The notes: generated by a model from the sequence alone, not told the origin. Counted from the first letter of the stretch, positions 11,700-23,055 are shown. The stretch is DNA of 64,000 bases from Cryptomeria japonica (GCF_030272615.1 NC_081407.1:317096456-317160455), one strand, 5' to 3'. Translations and numbers: made by a program.

Positions 11700-13748
11700 A
11701 CCTGATTCTATTCATCTCTATGGATGTGGGTGAGAATATCCTTCAGATGCATGTCTCCCACAATCACCACTCCTCTAAGGAGGTCCCATGACTCCACCAC
11801 TACTAGTATCCATCCTCACAGTGGTATGATAACTACCTTCTCTCCGGTTCTCTGTGACTAAATCCTCATATAGTCATCGCCAATGGGAAGTCTCCTTCCC
11901 GGCCCAAACTAGTACTCTAACAATATCAGCTGAGAGAATGCCAGATCCAACCTGTTGAATGTGATCAAGGAGGCCCTGAGTATCCTGATGTCTTCTAAAA
12001 GCTCTATCTCTCTCTATCATGAGTGTCTGTACCTGTGCTCTAAGCTGATCTATCTATGCTCTGAGACTATCCATGGTCTCTTGCTGTGACACATCCTGTT
12101 GTGGCATATGAACCCCAATACCCTCATCTTGACCTCCCTGTCCATCTGCTGGAATCTCAGTTTGAGTAGCTCTTAGAACCCATCATCTAATAAGTGTAAC
12201 ATGATCCTCTGGATCCTCATCCTCTCCACCATGCGCTACAATAACCCTAGGGTCTGGCCGAATCTGACCAAAATCAATGCCTCTCCTGCAACCCCCATCC
12301 AGTCCAGTCATCCTACCTCCTCCTATAGATGGCAACCCTCTCGGTGATCTCATTCCTTCCCTACTAGTATCCCTCCCAATCCATCTAAACTCTCTCCCAC
12401 CTATAGGAAATGGTCTCCCAATCCTGCCAACAAGTCCAAACAGTCCTCTACAGACTCTCAATCGACCTCCTCTCCATCTGGGTCTCCTACTGCCACCACC
12501 TCCATCTCCACCCTCATCTCCATCACCTTCGGCCTCCTGAGAAGCTCTAACCTCTCATCTCTGTCTCCATCTCCTGATAACTGGATCATCTGAATCATCA
12601 TCCTCATCTCCTGAACTACGAGGAGGATCTATTGGATCGGTAATACAAGGAAATAGGTGTGCCAGTATGTACTGAGCATAATCTGTAGTAACCCCACGAT
12701 ATAGAATGTGCATTCTCATATCATAAGATACTCTAGGAGTAGCTAGAAACTCTGCACGTGCTACCTCAAATGACAAAGAAGGTCCCCAATCTCGCCTATC
12801 TCTATATCACCATGCATATATTGTGACACCAGTAGGCATAGGCTGAATGATACCAAACTGTCTCAGAATGCAACTAATCAACTGTCTCTCAACAATGTAT
12901 GGAGTCCGATCATTGAGATATCTACTCTGCATAATAAATGGTAATGTTTGTGCATCATCCATCCATGGCTCACAATCATTATAAGGTCTTCAAATAACAC
13001 TATCCAGTGAATCAAGAACCCAATGCCAATACTCCATCTTACCCAGCTTATGCTGAGTAAGGATACCTCCATATAGATAAACATATGGCTGCCTCTCTCC
13101 ATGAACTCTATGATGAATAGGTCGAGTAATAGCAATGTGCTCCCAGCACCAGATCTGCAAAAGTGTGCATCCTATTGACAAACTAGCACCCTCATCGAAA
13201 ACAACCTGATGAAGATCATGATACAAATGAGCAAGCATACAAATACCCCACGCATATATATATCAAGTCTGACACTGCATCATGCTTTCAAGAATCTCAC
13301 CCCAACCAAAAACAAAACCTCAAGATCTCCTATCTAGATAGATGAATCCCCCAATCAAACTTGCAAGAATCATAGGGAGAGTCTCATAATACATAATCAT
13401 ATCCTCCCATCGGATCTCTCCTCTCGAAATGCTCACATCACCAAATACGGCTCTGCATGCCTCTGTCCCTCCATTATCCTAAAAATCATACTGAACTAAC
13501 TCATCTATCACTAGAATATGGAGAATCTTGTAGACATCCTCAAGCATCACACTAATCGCACCCATGGGTAGGTGGAATGTGTTATGCTCGCTATGCCATC
13601 TCTCGGCTAACACTATCAACAATCCCCTATTATGGGTAATATCAGGCATGTATAACAAGTGGTGTAATCCGCATGCATCTATATGTCTCATCTCTACATG
13701 TGTAAGCTCTGGCACTAAGTGTCGCATCGTCGTGAATTTCTCTTGACA
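11700..13748 (-). pseudogene. Antisense plant mobile domain (PMD) gene, exon 2, element A
   Basis: Read on the minus strand, this is a degraded copy of the PMD protein of element B. Matches include HNRGLLIVLAERWHSEHNTF, then FHLPMGAISVMLEDVY, MLAHLYHDLHQVV, TLLQIWCWEHI and QHKLGKMEYW. These are hallmark PMD segments (aminotransferase-like plant mobile domain, Pfam PF10536). A Gly/Arg-rich and acidic part (12183-12461) and a short coiled coil (about 11980-12110) follow. Possible splice acceptors give starts at 13748 or 13739, both in the right phase for exon 1. Numerous stops make it a pseudogene. It lies opposite to the retroelement's coding strand, between pol and the 3' LTR. Confidence 0.82.
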
Positions 13749-14323
13749 CTAGAGAACATCAAGTTTTAGTTTCTTAGAGCTAATCTATCCAATCAAATCA
13801 AATCGATCAATCATTTATCCTATCAATTAACATTATCAAATCAAACAATCAAGTACCTATTCATCACAATTGCGCATCAAAATGCCTAAATCTAATCATC
13901 AAAGTGAATTTATACTATGAAATCCATCAAACACATTAATCTAAAGCAAAAGCACTAATCTTTTTAACAAAAGCGCTATTCTATTGAACGCAGGCGCTAA
14001 ACCATACATATGTGTGAACCTTTTAAACAAAAGCGCTAAAACTTCGAGCATATGTGTGAAACAATCAAAAGCGTTGTTTTAAGCATCAAACGTGCAAACA
14101 CTAAGAGCAAAAGCGCTGACCAAGCAAAAGTGCTAACATAAAGCACACATGCTCTAAACTTATCAAATGCGCTAACTTTATATGCAAAAGCACTAAACAA
14201 GAAAACAAAAATGCTAAAACATAATTGTCGAAAATCGAAAAAATTCAAAATAACCAAAAATACGCTAAACAAATATGACAAATCACATGACAAGGTGCAA
14301 AAAGTTTGGGATAAGATACATAC
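13749..14323 (-). other. Predicted intron of antisense PMD gene, element A
   Basis: The donor GTATGT (14323-14318 on minus) ends the 75-nt exon 1, and the acceptor is near 13740-13750. The intron is about 575 bp, against 1074 bp in element B, and holds a motif array at 13952-14216. It is predicted from phase and from homology between the two copies. Confidence 0.65.
13952..14216 (-). repeat. 21/18-bp-phased GCGCTA array in antisense intron, element A
   Basis: On the plus strand, GCGCTA-like hexamers begin at 13952, 13973, 13994, 14033, 14071, 14092, 14113, 14130, 14151, 14169, 14190 and 14211. Steps are mostly 21 bp, with 18 bp (14151 to 14169) and 17 bp. A typical unit is AAAAGCGCTAA. In the sense of the antisense gene the motif reads TTAGCGCTTTT. 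Confidence 0.82.
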
Positions 14324-14398
14324 CGGATACCCATACTCAGGAGGTCACTGATATCATCGAATGCGCTCAAATCGATGGTTCTCCAACGGGATCACCAT
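14324..14398 (-). pseudogene. Antisense PMD gene, exon 1, element A
   Basis: This exon has 25 codons starting at ATG 14398 on the minus strand and ends just before GTATGT. It matches exon 1 of element B in length (75 nt), phase and residues: both have M.IP, then HRFER, a basic residue and a Tyr. Two codons that are Arg in B are TGA here, as expected from CGA decay. Confidence 0.72.
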
Positions 14399-14472
14399 TT
14401 TGCCACCTCACCAAGACAATTTCTTCACAAAGCTGACAAGGATGCAAATGAAAATAAAATTAACCAAAGTTA

Positions 14473-14480
14473 ATTTTATA
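14473..14480 (-). promoter_or_regulatory. TATA box of antisense gene, element A
   Basis: TATAAAAT on the minus strand lies about 75-80 nt upstream of the exon 1 ATG. Element B has TATAAAAG at the same distance. The sequence between (GTGAAGAAA, then a purine-rich run to AAAATG) is also shared. Confidence 0.6.
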
Positions 14481-14717
14481 TTTACTATTTGGAAGGCTAA
14501 TTAATTTTTTCAATGGGGCAATTGTATTTATTTTTTCATAAATAAATTTAATTGACGAACCTTTTCAATTTTCGTGAGATCAATCGCTTATCCAAAATTT
14601 TCAACAAATTCGCGATCAATCTCTCGAGGGGGCACACAATCAGGATTTTTATCTCCATCAGGCACACTATCGAGACTTGATTTAATCTTTGAAAACAATG
14701 TTGTCTTGACATCATTT

Positions 14718-14732
14718 CAAAGAGGGGTAAAA
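14718..14732 (+). promoter_or_regulatory. Polypurine tract of element A
   Basis: CAAAGAGGGGTAAAA directly precedes the 3' LTR start TGTATACAC. Element B has the matching CAAAGAGGGGCAAAA. Confidence 0.85.
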
Positions 14733-15856
14733 TGTATACACATAAAAATGGCTATGAGTGATTAAATAAATATTTAATATTTATTTAATATTTATTCTTC
14801 TATTAAATAGTTAATTTGAAAAGGTTAATTTATTTAATTCATTTTGTGTCTTTCTATTAATTAATTTAATTGAAATATTTTATTAATTAATTCATCTATC
14901 CTATTCCTCTAATTAATTAAATATCTAAATATTTAATTATTCTTCTGATCAATTAATTGAATATCTAGTATTTAGTGACTATTCTTCTATCCTATAGTCT
15001 CAAAATATTAAATAATTCTTAATTATTTAATCTCTTTTCCAACTCATTCTTCCATCTCCACTTCATCTTCCCTTTGCCAACTCATTAATCATGTGGCTAA
15101 AGATATTAATATTTCTTAAATATTAATTCATCATTTATCTCCAACCTCCAAATTTAATGAAATATTGTGTACATACACATATTTCCTAACCTTCTTCTAT
15201 ATTCTCTCCAACATCCCTACATCTTAGGAAGGACTTGAGTCCACTTGTCCTCTCATGCCTAAATCTTCTCCAACCATCCCTAGATTCCCTCAGTCAGCAA
15301 CCCAGTCAAGGTGAGATGAGTGACACTTGTCTTCTCCTTCCCCCTTTCTCTCAACCTTCACCTTTTCTCACAACCATCCAAATCTGTAGATCTGATCATG
15401 ACCATTGATCTGGGCCACATCATCTTATCCTCTCGAAGTCTATAAAATCAGGAGTTTGAGTTGAGAGAGAGTTAGTCTTCAAGTGAGTTTTCAAAGCTAA
15501 TAATTTATGAAAACTTATGCATCCGTGAGTTTTAATCTTGAAGCAAATAGCATAATCATTTAGTATACTCATTTAGCATTGCATATCATAGCATCAATTA
15601 ACTATTAGTTATCAGTCCATTCTTCATATGCCATCTTGGAAGCTATCAGTGCTTGTCTGAGAGAACACCATCTACCACTAGGAACAGTGGAGTTAAGACA
15701 CAATGAGACATAAATCATGAAGGTAATAATAGTATTTTTATTTTATATCGATTTCATGTAGTTTCATTGGTTGAGTTTGGATTTCCTGTAGCATTTCCTT
15801 TGTATTTTGTGAAACTAACATGTTGCAGGTAGTATCCTGATGATGAAATTCAAGTC
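14733..15856 (+). repeat. 3' LTR of element A
   Basis: The LTR starts TGTATACACATAAAAATGG after the polypurine tract and carries an AT-rich first third. A TATA box (TATAAAAT, 15441-15448) precedes a GAGTTTGAG/GAGAGAG transcribed leader. Its last 282 bases equal window positions 1-282. The final six bases present in the 5' copy (GACACA) are missing, and copia C coding sequence follows at once. Confidence 0.88.
15441..15448 (+). promoter_or_regulatory. TATA box in 3' LTR of element A
   Basis: TATAAAAT lies about 410 bp before the LTR end, in a conventional core-promoter setting. The equivalent 5' LTR copy is outside the window. Confidence 0.55.
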
Positions 15857-17757
15857 CATAGATATCATTGGAAAATTTGATCCTAGATGTGATGAAGGCA
15901 TATTTCTTGGTTATTCTAATGAAATCAAGGTATATAGATGTTATAACAAGAGATTGCAGAGAATTGTAATGTCAAGGTGGATGAGCTGAATAGAGGTCAA
16001 ATCAGAGTTTATCAGAAGGAACCGACAGTGGAAATGATTATATCTGAACTGGTAGCACCTTTATCAGAACAAAGTGTTAAACCAATTACTCCAGAAATAT
16101 CAAAAAATTCTACAGTAACTGAAGAACCGGGAAGAGGGATAGAGAGTCAGAGGACTACTAGGTATGTGAGATTGAATCATTTTGAAGATCAAATCATTGG
16201 GGATAAGAACAATGGAGTGATGACAAGAAGAAGACTGGAAACGAATGAGGTATGTTTAATTTCACAAGTTGAACCAGTATCAGTAATTGAGGCATGTAAA
16301 GATGAATATTGGTTGAAAGCTATGGAAGAACAATTAGATCAGATTGAGAAAAATAACACATGGACTTTGGTTTCCCGACCTAAAAATAAGAATGTTATTG
16401 GAACTAAATGGGTCTTTAGGAATAAATTGAATGAGGATGGTCAAGTTGTAAGTAATAAGGCTATCTTAGTTTATAAAGGATATTCTCAGAAGGAAGGAAT
16501 TGATTATGGTGAGACTTTTGCACCTGTAGCTAGGATTGAAGTTGTAAGATTATTTCTTGCCTATGTTGCCCATAAAAACTACAAGGTTTATCAGATGGAT
16601 GCTAAGTGTGCATTTTTGAAAGGGGATCCTGATGAGGAATTTTATACTGAGCAACCTAATGGTTTTTTACTATAAGATGATACACACATGGTTTCAGGTT
16701 AAGGAAAGCTTTATATGGATTGAAACAAGCACCTAGAGCTTGGTATGCAAGGTTGGATAAATATCTTTTGAAGCTTGGTTTTACTAAGGGTAATGTTGAT
16801 AGTAATTTATATTATAAGATCACTGATAATGATATACTAATTATTGAAGTATTTGTTGATGACATTATTTTTGGAGGTGAAGATAAGTTGTGCATGTAAT
16901 TTTCTAAAAATATGGAGAAAGAATTTGAAATGTCTATGATTGGGGAAATGAAATTTTTCTTAGGTTTGTAGATTACTCAAACTGACAAACATATTTTCAT
17001 CTGTTAAACTAAGTATGCTAGGGAATTGTTGAAGAAATTTGGTATGGGAGATTCTAAACTGGTAAGTACTCCTATGATTACAAATGAGAAATTGACAAGA
17101 AAAGATGTTTCTGCATCGGTAAATCCTACAAGATACATAATGAATGTTGTTTGTATTGCATCTAGATTTCAGAGTGATCCTAGAGAAAATCATGAGAGTG
17201 CGGTGAAAAGGATTTTTAGATACTTGCAAGGTACATCAGAATATGGTTTGTGGTACCCTAAGGATGATGACTTTACTTTATGTGCATATACAAATGCTGA
17301 TTGGGCTGGAGATGTTGATGACCAGAAAAGTACTTCTAGTGGAGCTTTCTTTCTTGGGAAGAAGTTGGTTTCATGGATCAAAAAGAAACAATCATGTACT
17401 TCTTTATCTACTGCTAAAGTTGAGTATGTTGCTGCTACTACTAACTGTACACAGGTTTTATGGATGAAGCAAATGTTGAAGGATATCAAAGTGCATTGCA
17501 CTGGACTGGTAGTTATTCACTGTGAAAACTTTTCTGCTATTGACATATCTTATAATCTGGTATTTCACTCTAAGACAAAGCACATATCTATCAAGTATAA
17601 CTTTTTGAAGGAGAAGGTGGAAGAAAATGAAGTTAGACTAGTTTATGTGAACACTAAAGAGAAGATTGTAGATATTTTCACTAAAACTTGGCCTAAAGAA
17701 CCATTTGAGTACTTGAGAGACAGGTTAGGGATTTCTACCCCTCCGACAGAAAATTGA
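15857..17757 (+). pseudogene. pol: Copia C pol fragment: integrase tail, RT and RNase H
   Basis: Copia pol resumes after element A, starting in the region after the integrase core (GKFDPRCDEGIFLGYS). The RT follows ([51 protein letters not shown] near 16850-16880). RNase H is at 17026-17757 (DWAGDVDDQKSTSSGAFF, SLSTAKVEYVAATTN, PVFHSKTKH-like). The motif usually YTDAD is YTNAD here, and RT and RNase H are in different frames with a break near 16676. The protein ends PPTEN at 17757. The 5' half lies left of element A, off-window. Paralogue of D and G. Confidence 0.9.
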
Positions 17758-18172
17758 TTGATGCTTTTTGGCATCAGTCCCGTATGCATTATCAGAGATA
17801 TTTTTTATTCTGACACTGATGTGGGGATACTACTTCTCAGAGGGAGTAGTCAGCTTTGTGATTTAGTGGTTTATGTTTTTTCTTTGATATTTTTGTTAGA
17901 TTTCTGCCATTGATGTCAAAGGGGGAGAGACATTGATGTGAAAAAGAAAAACTTATGGAGTTATATACATTAGGGCGAGATATATGTGTAATTCAGACCT
18001 TTATAGAGATATCATTCACTAGGGGTGTTTGCTCTTTATTTCAGAACTTCATTGCTATATCTTTATGCGGGAGATTGTTGATTGTGTTCCATTGGGGGAG
18101 ACTTGTTTAGCATTTCTTGGTACTTAGATGTTTTTCAAATCTAGTGTTGCCATCAATGCCAAAGGGGCAAAT
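17758..18172 (+). other. Copia C 3' untranslated region with two polypurine tracts
   Basis: CAAAGGGGGAGAGA at 17917-17930 and CCAAAGGGGCAAAT at 18159-18172 both resemble copia polypurine tracts. The second abuts the LTR; the first lies about 240 bp upstream. D has the same doubled arrangement. Confidence 0.75.
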
Positions 18173-19416
18173 TGTTGGCCATTTGGAGGAATTGATTATG
18201 TGTTGCATTGATGTTTTGTCATTGATGCCAACACTAGCTATTTGGATGCTTTACTGACACCCTTCTAGTCCCGGTAGGTTGAGTGGTTTCTGGTTGGTTT
18301 AGATTCAACATGATTTGGTATGATCTGGTATGGTTTGGTTATGGAATTGGCTTAATCATGATACTCATGTTCATATTTAGTAAGTTGGTTTTGGTTTGGT
18401 GATCGGATGCTATCATGTTTTCTCAGAAGCTTGGCTTGTGGTTCTCGTGAGGGTTTCATCGGCAGAGCTTTTGATGAAGATCTTTGATGATATGCATAAG
18501 TGGTGTTGGTGCACCTTTTGGTAGAGATTAAAGATGTTGTTGGTGATCATGTTTGAGACTTGGCGGATGTAGATCATTACTTTAGCGTGTGGACCTATAT
18601 TGGGTCCCGGTTGATCTAGGTTATGAACTGACTTAATATAATGTGGATTGGACCTCTCGATGTGTTTCTGGGATGTATTATGTGTTGGATATTATTTGTT
18701 TGTTCTAAGGCTGACATGTTTTAGAATTATGTAATTGGTTTATTGTTTGGTGGCCGACCTGATTATTTATGGTCGAGGGTTTGTATATATATGATGTAAG
18801 ATCTCATTGTAGATTATCAATCTTGGGATAGGGTAAGGAATGAGATATGGATATGTAATGTGTGAATAATGTAATATCATTCAGGTAGAGGATTTGGTCG
18901 ATCATTGGAGATTGAATTGAGTTTATGTAAGAGGATTTATTCCTTCGGTATAGAGCTTAATCAGAACTGTACTTAGGCATAGGAGATGCTATCTTTGCAG
19001 TTCAAACACTTCTCCAAATTGTAGTCTAGATTTCTATGTAGTCAGTGAGACTCCTTTTGTGATGAGCAGTGCACTCTAGGCTATTGTCCTTCCTGCAAGT
19101 GCAGGCCCCTACATTTTAATTAACATACTTACTGCAGAAGTATTATCTAACTATGGGTAGGCTTCCCACTATGGTTTTTCCCTTTATCGGGTTTTCTACG
19201 TATAAATCTTGGTTTTATGTGGATGGTATTTATTCTATGATTATTATTTTTTCTTAATTGGTTTAACTTCTATTCCGGTATTTGGTTTAAGCATTCTGGT
19301 ATTAATGTTTTGGGTTTCAGTATTAAAGTTTTAATTACTAAATATTCTGGTAATTTGTGACAACTAATTCACCCCCCCCCCCTCAGTTGTCTTCTGGTTA
19401 TTTGAACTGTCTAACA
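18173..19416 (+). repeat. 3' LTR of copia C
   Basis: The LTR begins TGTTGGCCATTTGGAGG after the polypurine tract and ends GAACTGTCTAACA. Length is 1244 bp. Layout resembles the D and G LTRs (GCATTGATG near the start, GGTTTTCCCTTT-type and C-rich stretches near the end). E LTR sequence follows directly; the expected five-base duplication would be ACACA (19417-19421), but its partner is off-window. Confidence 0.88.
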
Positions 19417-19757
19417 ACACAAATGCTGGAATAGATACAACAAATATAACTAACATAGCTGATGCCACTGATATCAGAGCTTACACAACTGATACCAGGA
19501 TAAAATGCAAACAAAAAATAAGCATAACTCAAGATTCTGCAGATGAGGATTTTCTGGAAATGACTCCATTAGATCTATGCCTTACTTATTCACATCTCAT
19601 ACATACCTATCTTCCAACAATACCAAAAATTACAATGGCAAAATTGCAATACCAAAAAATGCTTCTCCAACATCATACACATACACCATCTGGTCCAAAC
19701 CAGATATCCAAATTTGACATCAATGACAATAAAGATAATATTCACACAAGTCTAACA
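19417..19757 (-). repeat. 3' LTR fragment of element E
   Basis: These 341 bases align with about 52268-52598 (for example GAATAGATAC, AAAAATAAGCATAACT and GCTTCTCCAACATCATACAC are shared). The rest of this LTR lies beyond copia C, outside the window. Confidence 0.85.
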
Positions 19758-20003
19758 ATCTCCCCCTTTGTCATTGATGGCAAAACATCTTAAAAAAGAA
19801 ACATATCTCTATACAACTCCCCCTACCTCATATATCTCCTCATTTCTCCTACTCCGTTATCTTTCTCCTATTCCATTTACCTTTCTCCCCCTTTGACATC
19901 AAGGAAAAAGGATGCCTTTGATGAAAAAGAAAAGAAATAAAGAAAATGAATACTTTCAACTACAAAAAGGATATCAAAATTGTGTACCAACCCAAAAGAA
20001 TTT
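19758..20003 (-). other. 3' untranslated region and doubled polypurine tract of element E
   Basis: Read on minus, CAAAGGGGGAGAT (19770-19758) abuts the LTR and CAAAGGGGGAGA (19895-19884) lies about 125 bp upstream. Both precede the 3' LTR, as in copia C and D. Confidence 0.75.
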
Positions 20004-20720
20004 TCAACTGCTCTTCTTTTGAAATATTAGTTTGTAATTTTCCTTCAGTTTTGAAAGAAGAATCTCCCAGAAATTTACAACCAATTTAACGCTAACTGAT
20101 AAACTTCTACATTCTACCAATAAATCAACAACATGAGAAAAGTTGTCTGAAGCAGACAGATTTTGCTCACATTGAACTGCACTATCAAGAAATGTTGAGA
20201 AATGTTTCGACTTTGCTTCAATAATCTCCTTCACTTTCCAGAAAACACTTACAAAATATTCTCTTTGCCTTTGTAAAAATAATAATTCAATCCGAAGAGA
20301 ATTTATCTTTTTCCTTTGCTCTCTATCCTTGTCACTTAGAAAATCAAATGACTTACCCAGGGAGCTCAATTCATCTTCAACAACTTCAATCTTATCTTTA
20401 TGCTTCACTGCAGCTACCGGCCATGAAGGACAGTACCTGTAAACTCTGCTAGCATTGCTGATACATTCTCCCATTTCATCTATACATACAAACATGGCTC
20501 TCTGTGCATCATTTCACTCCTTCAACATACTATGCATATTATCACCTTTTTCCCTTGAATCATCAACATCAACAAGTTTCCCAATCAATTTTTCTTTTAC
20601 AATATCAAATATGGATTTTGGAAGCACATCACTAACATTTTCAATCTTGATATTGTTTTGGACCAAGTGATTTATCAAAATATACTCAATTTTGTCTGCC
20701 TCACAAAAGTCAGCCACATC
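20004..20720 (-). pseudogene. Unrecognised ORF of element E, C-terminal coiled-coil part
   Basis: The minus-strand reading runs from about 20720 (MADFCEADKIEYILINHLV) into a segment of about 163 residues ending at 20004 (QKKSS). It has long charged heptad stretches (VEDELSSLGKSFDFLSDKDR, EQRKKINSLRIELLFLQRQR) and probably forms a coiled coil. A single in-frame stop separates the two open parts. It occupies the position where a copia pol would end but has no RT or RNase H motif. No known family recognised. Confidence 0.6.
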
Positions 20721-21305
20721 TTACCAATATTCCTGATTCCATGTGCACTCCCAATAATCTTCAGCAAATTGGCCTCATCATTAGATTCGAATTCCTTTGT
20801 TCTCTACTTTGCAACAACCATCTCTCTCTTGGACAAAGGAGATTCCAGAGCACTGGAAGGCACAAACTCTCTCCCTTTCCTCTTACTAGAGAAAGAACTT
20901 TCTCTAGAAAAACTAGTAGCAGGGGATACCAGACTGATACTCCACATATCTAGAAAAGATTTGAAATACACATTGCATGCATCTTTTCTCTTATCCAAAC
21001 CATTAAAATATCAAAATATTTGCATCGCAACCGAGACTCCAAATTACCATATCACATTCTCCTTAGCTGGAAGGGATCCTAGAGAATACATAGCCAAACA
21101 AACAAAAAGTGATCCAGACCAAAAGGGGTAACTTTTCTCTTTTTACATCTTGATGTTTTCCAGCAATAAATCTTTTAACAATTCACACAAGTTGAAAATT
21201 CTATCTTCGATAACAAGCATATGCACCGAGTACACAACAATAGCTGAAGTGAAACCTTCCCTATTTCTTAAATAGATCTTGTAAGAAATGTCATATGCAA
21301 CATAC
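20721..21305 (-). pseudogene. Unrecognised ORF of element E, middle part
   Basis: The minus strand carries a decayed coding stretch. Near 21130-21300 it reads KIYLRNREGFTSAIVVYSVH, then a Leu-rich run and WSGSLFVCLAMYSLGSLPA. A Ser-rich stretch (SPATSFSRESSFSSKRKG) lies near 20900. Stops are frequent. The first residues rejoin exactly with those at 21800-21930 once the solo LTR and one copy of CATAC are removed. Function unknown. Confidence 0.6.
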
Positions 21306-21799
21306 TATTGATATGTGGCGACTAATTAGAAAAGTACTGTACACTCAACACATATTCTCGTCGGGGTCCGGGGTCGGGCTGGGCCTTGGGAAAGTGGGCG
21401 AAGCCCGCTGCGAGGGTTTGGGGGTGGCAGCCCCCAAAACGGGCGAAGCCCGCTACTAGGGTTTGGGGGCGGTAGCCCCTGAGAAATTTTTTTTGTCATT
21501 TTTTGTTGATGAAAACCGACATTGTAATAAAACCCTAAAAAGACCGACTTTGTTTGTTGCCGTAAGAACACATGTTATAAGCAGTTGGGATGCTTAAGGC
21601 ATTGTAAGGTTGATGTATTGTTTTTGCTGGATAATAAGAAAGATTGGACGATTGTGTATGGTGGACGTAACCCATTCTGGGTGAACCACATTAAATCTCT
21701 GTGTTATCTGTGTCTTGTTTTATTTCTTTATCTTTTGTATTTAAATCTGCATATAATTGTTAGTTCATATTTGCTTCGGATCTGCTTGAAACCCTAACA
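21306..21799 (-). mobile_element. Solo LTR, 494 bp, inserted in element E
   Basis: CATAC flanks both sides (21301-21305 and 21800-21804). On the minus strand the LTR starts TGTTAGGGTTTC. Its last bases, CAATA, are consistent with a CAACA end mutated by one transition. The E coding frame is continuous when the insert is removed, which confirms the boundaries. The centre is GC-rich, with a repeated GGGCGAAGCCCG hairpin. The orientation call rests on the AACCCTAACA/TGTTAGGGTT end and is tentative. Confidence 0.75.
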
Positions 21800-21930
21800 C
21801 ATACCTCACCATGGGATTGATAATTTTGTCGATAATCAACGCTTGTCGATCACCTGTCACATCGGTTAGGGTTTCAACTTCTTTATTCTTTATTGATTTC
21901 TTAATTGAAATGGATCCACTGTAGCATAAA
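21800..21930 (-). pseudogene. Unrecognised ORF of element E, part between two insertions
   Basis: The minus strand reads SISIKKSIKNKEVETLTDV, then DRQALIIDKIINPMVRY. It connects left across the solo LTR and right across copia D to 28592. The last five bases, ATAAA (21926-21930), are the left TSD of D. Confidence 0.65.
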
Positions 21931-22998
21931 TGTTGGTATTATGGATGTGTTGCATTGGTTTTTTCATTGATGTCAACACTTGTCAACAGTTATCCTTCTG
22001 GAGATCTTTGGTTATGTTCACCGACATGTTCAGTGACTTATGCACAGTCACTGGTATTTGGTTCACCGACAGGTTATATTGTTCACCGGCACTGAGGATG
22101 GTCTGTTATCATCTGGATCTTACTTGGTTATGTCAAAGACATGGTTTGGACACTTGGTTTTAGTGATTTGGTTATTGGTCTAATCGAGTTTGCATATTTG
22201 TTGTTACCAGCAAATTGGTCTAGGTTATGGACCAACATGCGTTATCTATTCTAGATCAGCACGACACGTTATTAAGATGATTTATTGATTGGTTATTATT
22301 GTAAATGCATTGAGCCGACATGATGCATCACATATTGAATTATTTTTAATTGATTTAATTGCAATATTCTTAGTGAGCTGACCTACACATTTGGTCTTAG
22401 GTTTTGCTATATATGTAAGATTTCATTTGTGAGATTAACATGGTATGGAAAGAGGAATGTAATAAGGTATATGTGAATATAAGTAGAGCTACTCACACAG
22501 ACATCATTTGAAGATTAAAGGAAGGTTTTGAAGAAGACAATCAAAGCTTAACTAGTACTAAATCCAGCATATGAAGATGCTACTTTGAGCAGTACATTAT
22601 CATTGGATTTAACCATCCAATTGTAGTCAGTGTGACTCTCATTTTGTGATTGAGTAGTGAGCTATAGGCAGTTGGCCTTTTTGCATGTGCAGACCCCATT
22701 TTTACACACATACTATCTGCAGTAGTATCATCTGATTGTGGGTAAGGTTTCCCACCATGGTTTTTCCCCTTACAGGGTTTCCACGTACAAATATCTGTGT
22801 TATGTGTTGTGGATGTTATTTGTCTTTCTATTTCATGCATTAAACTTTACCGATACTGTTATTAACTATTAAACTGTCCACCGACATTAAGTTTGGTTTA
22901 CCGGTATTATGCATCAAGTTTGATTAAGTTATATTTGGGTTGAAATCAAGAGATAATTGATTCACTCCCCCTCTCTCAGTTGCCTCCGGGTCCTAACA
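21931..22998 (+). repeat. 5' LTR of copia D
   Basis: The LTR runs from TGTTGGTATTATGG to GGTCCTAACA. A TATATATG box lies at 22408-22415, and a typical transcribed-leader region (GGTTTCCCACCATGG, GGGTTTCCACGTAC) follows. It matches 27525-28591 and the G LTR at 58838-59905. Confidence 0.95.
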
Positions 22999-23000
22999 AT

Positions 23001-23012
23001 TGGTATCAGAGC
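23001..23012 (+). promoter_or_regulatory. Primer-binding site (initiator tRNA-Met type), copia D
   Basis: TGGTATCAGAGC lies two bases after the LTR end. This is the standard site complementary to initiator tRNA-Met in plant copia elements. Confidence 0.92.
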
Positions 23013-23055
23013 AAAGTCCTCTTTTTGCAAAAGTTTGACAGCTTGAGGAGATTCT

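Larger units (their letters stand above)
1..15856 (+). mobile_element. Gypsy element A (Tat lineage), decayed, 5' end off-window
   Basis: The window opens inside the 5' LTR. The element runs through primer-binding site, leader, small ORF, gag-pol, antisense PMD gene, polypurine tract and 3' LTR to about 15856. Two RNase H domains after the RT place it in the Tat lineage of Ty3/gypsy. The first 282 bases match 15575-15856 with about 15 differences (about 5%), so it is an older insertion than B. It sits inside copia C, whose pol resumes directly after the 3' LTR. Gag-pol has frameshifts and many stops, so the copy is not autonomous. Confidence 0.92.

Noticed and set aside
12277-12540. Pro-rich 87-codon open frame on plus
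   Set aside because: It is the reverse strand of the Gly/Arg-rich segment of the antisense PMD pseudogene.
22580-22840. 86-codon open frame on minus
   Set aside because: It lies inside the 5' LTR of copia D and is not conserved as coding between LTR copies.
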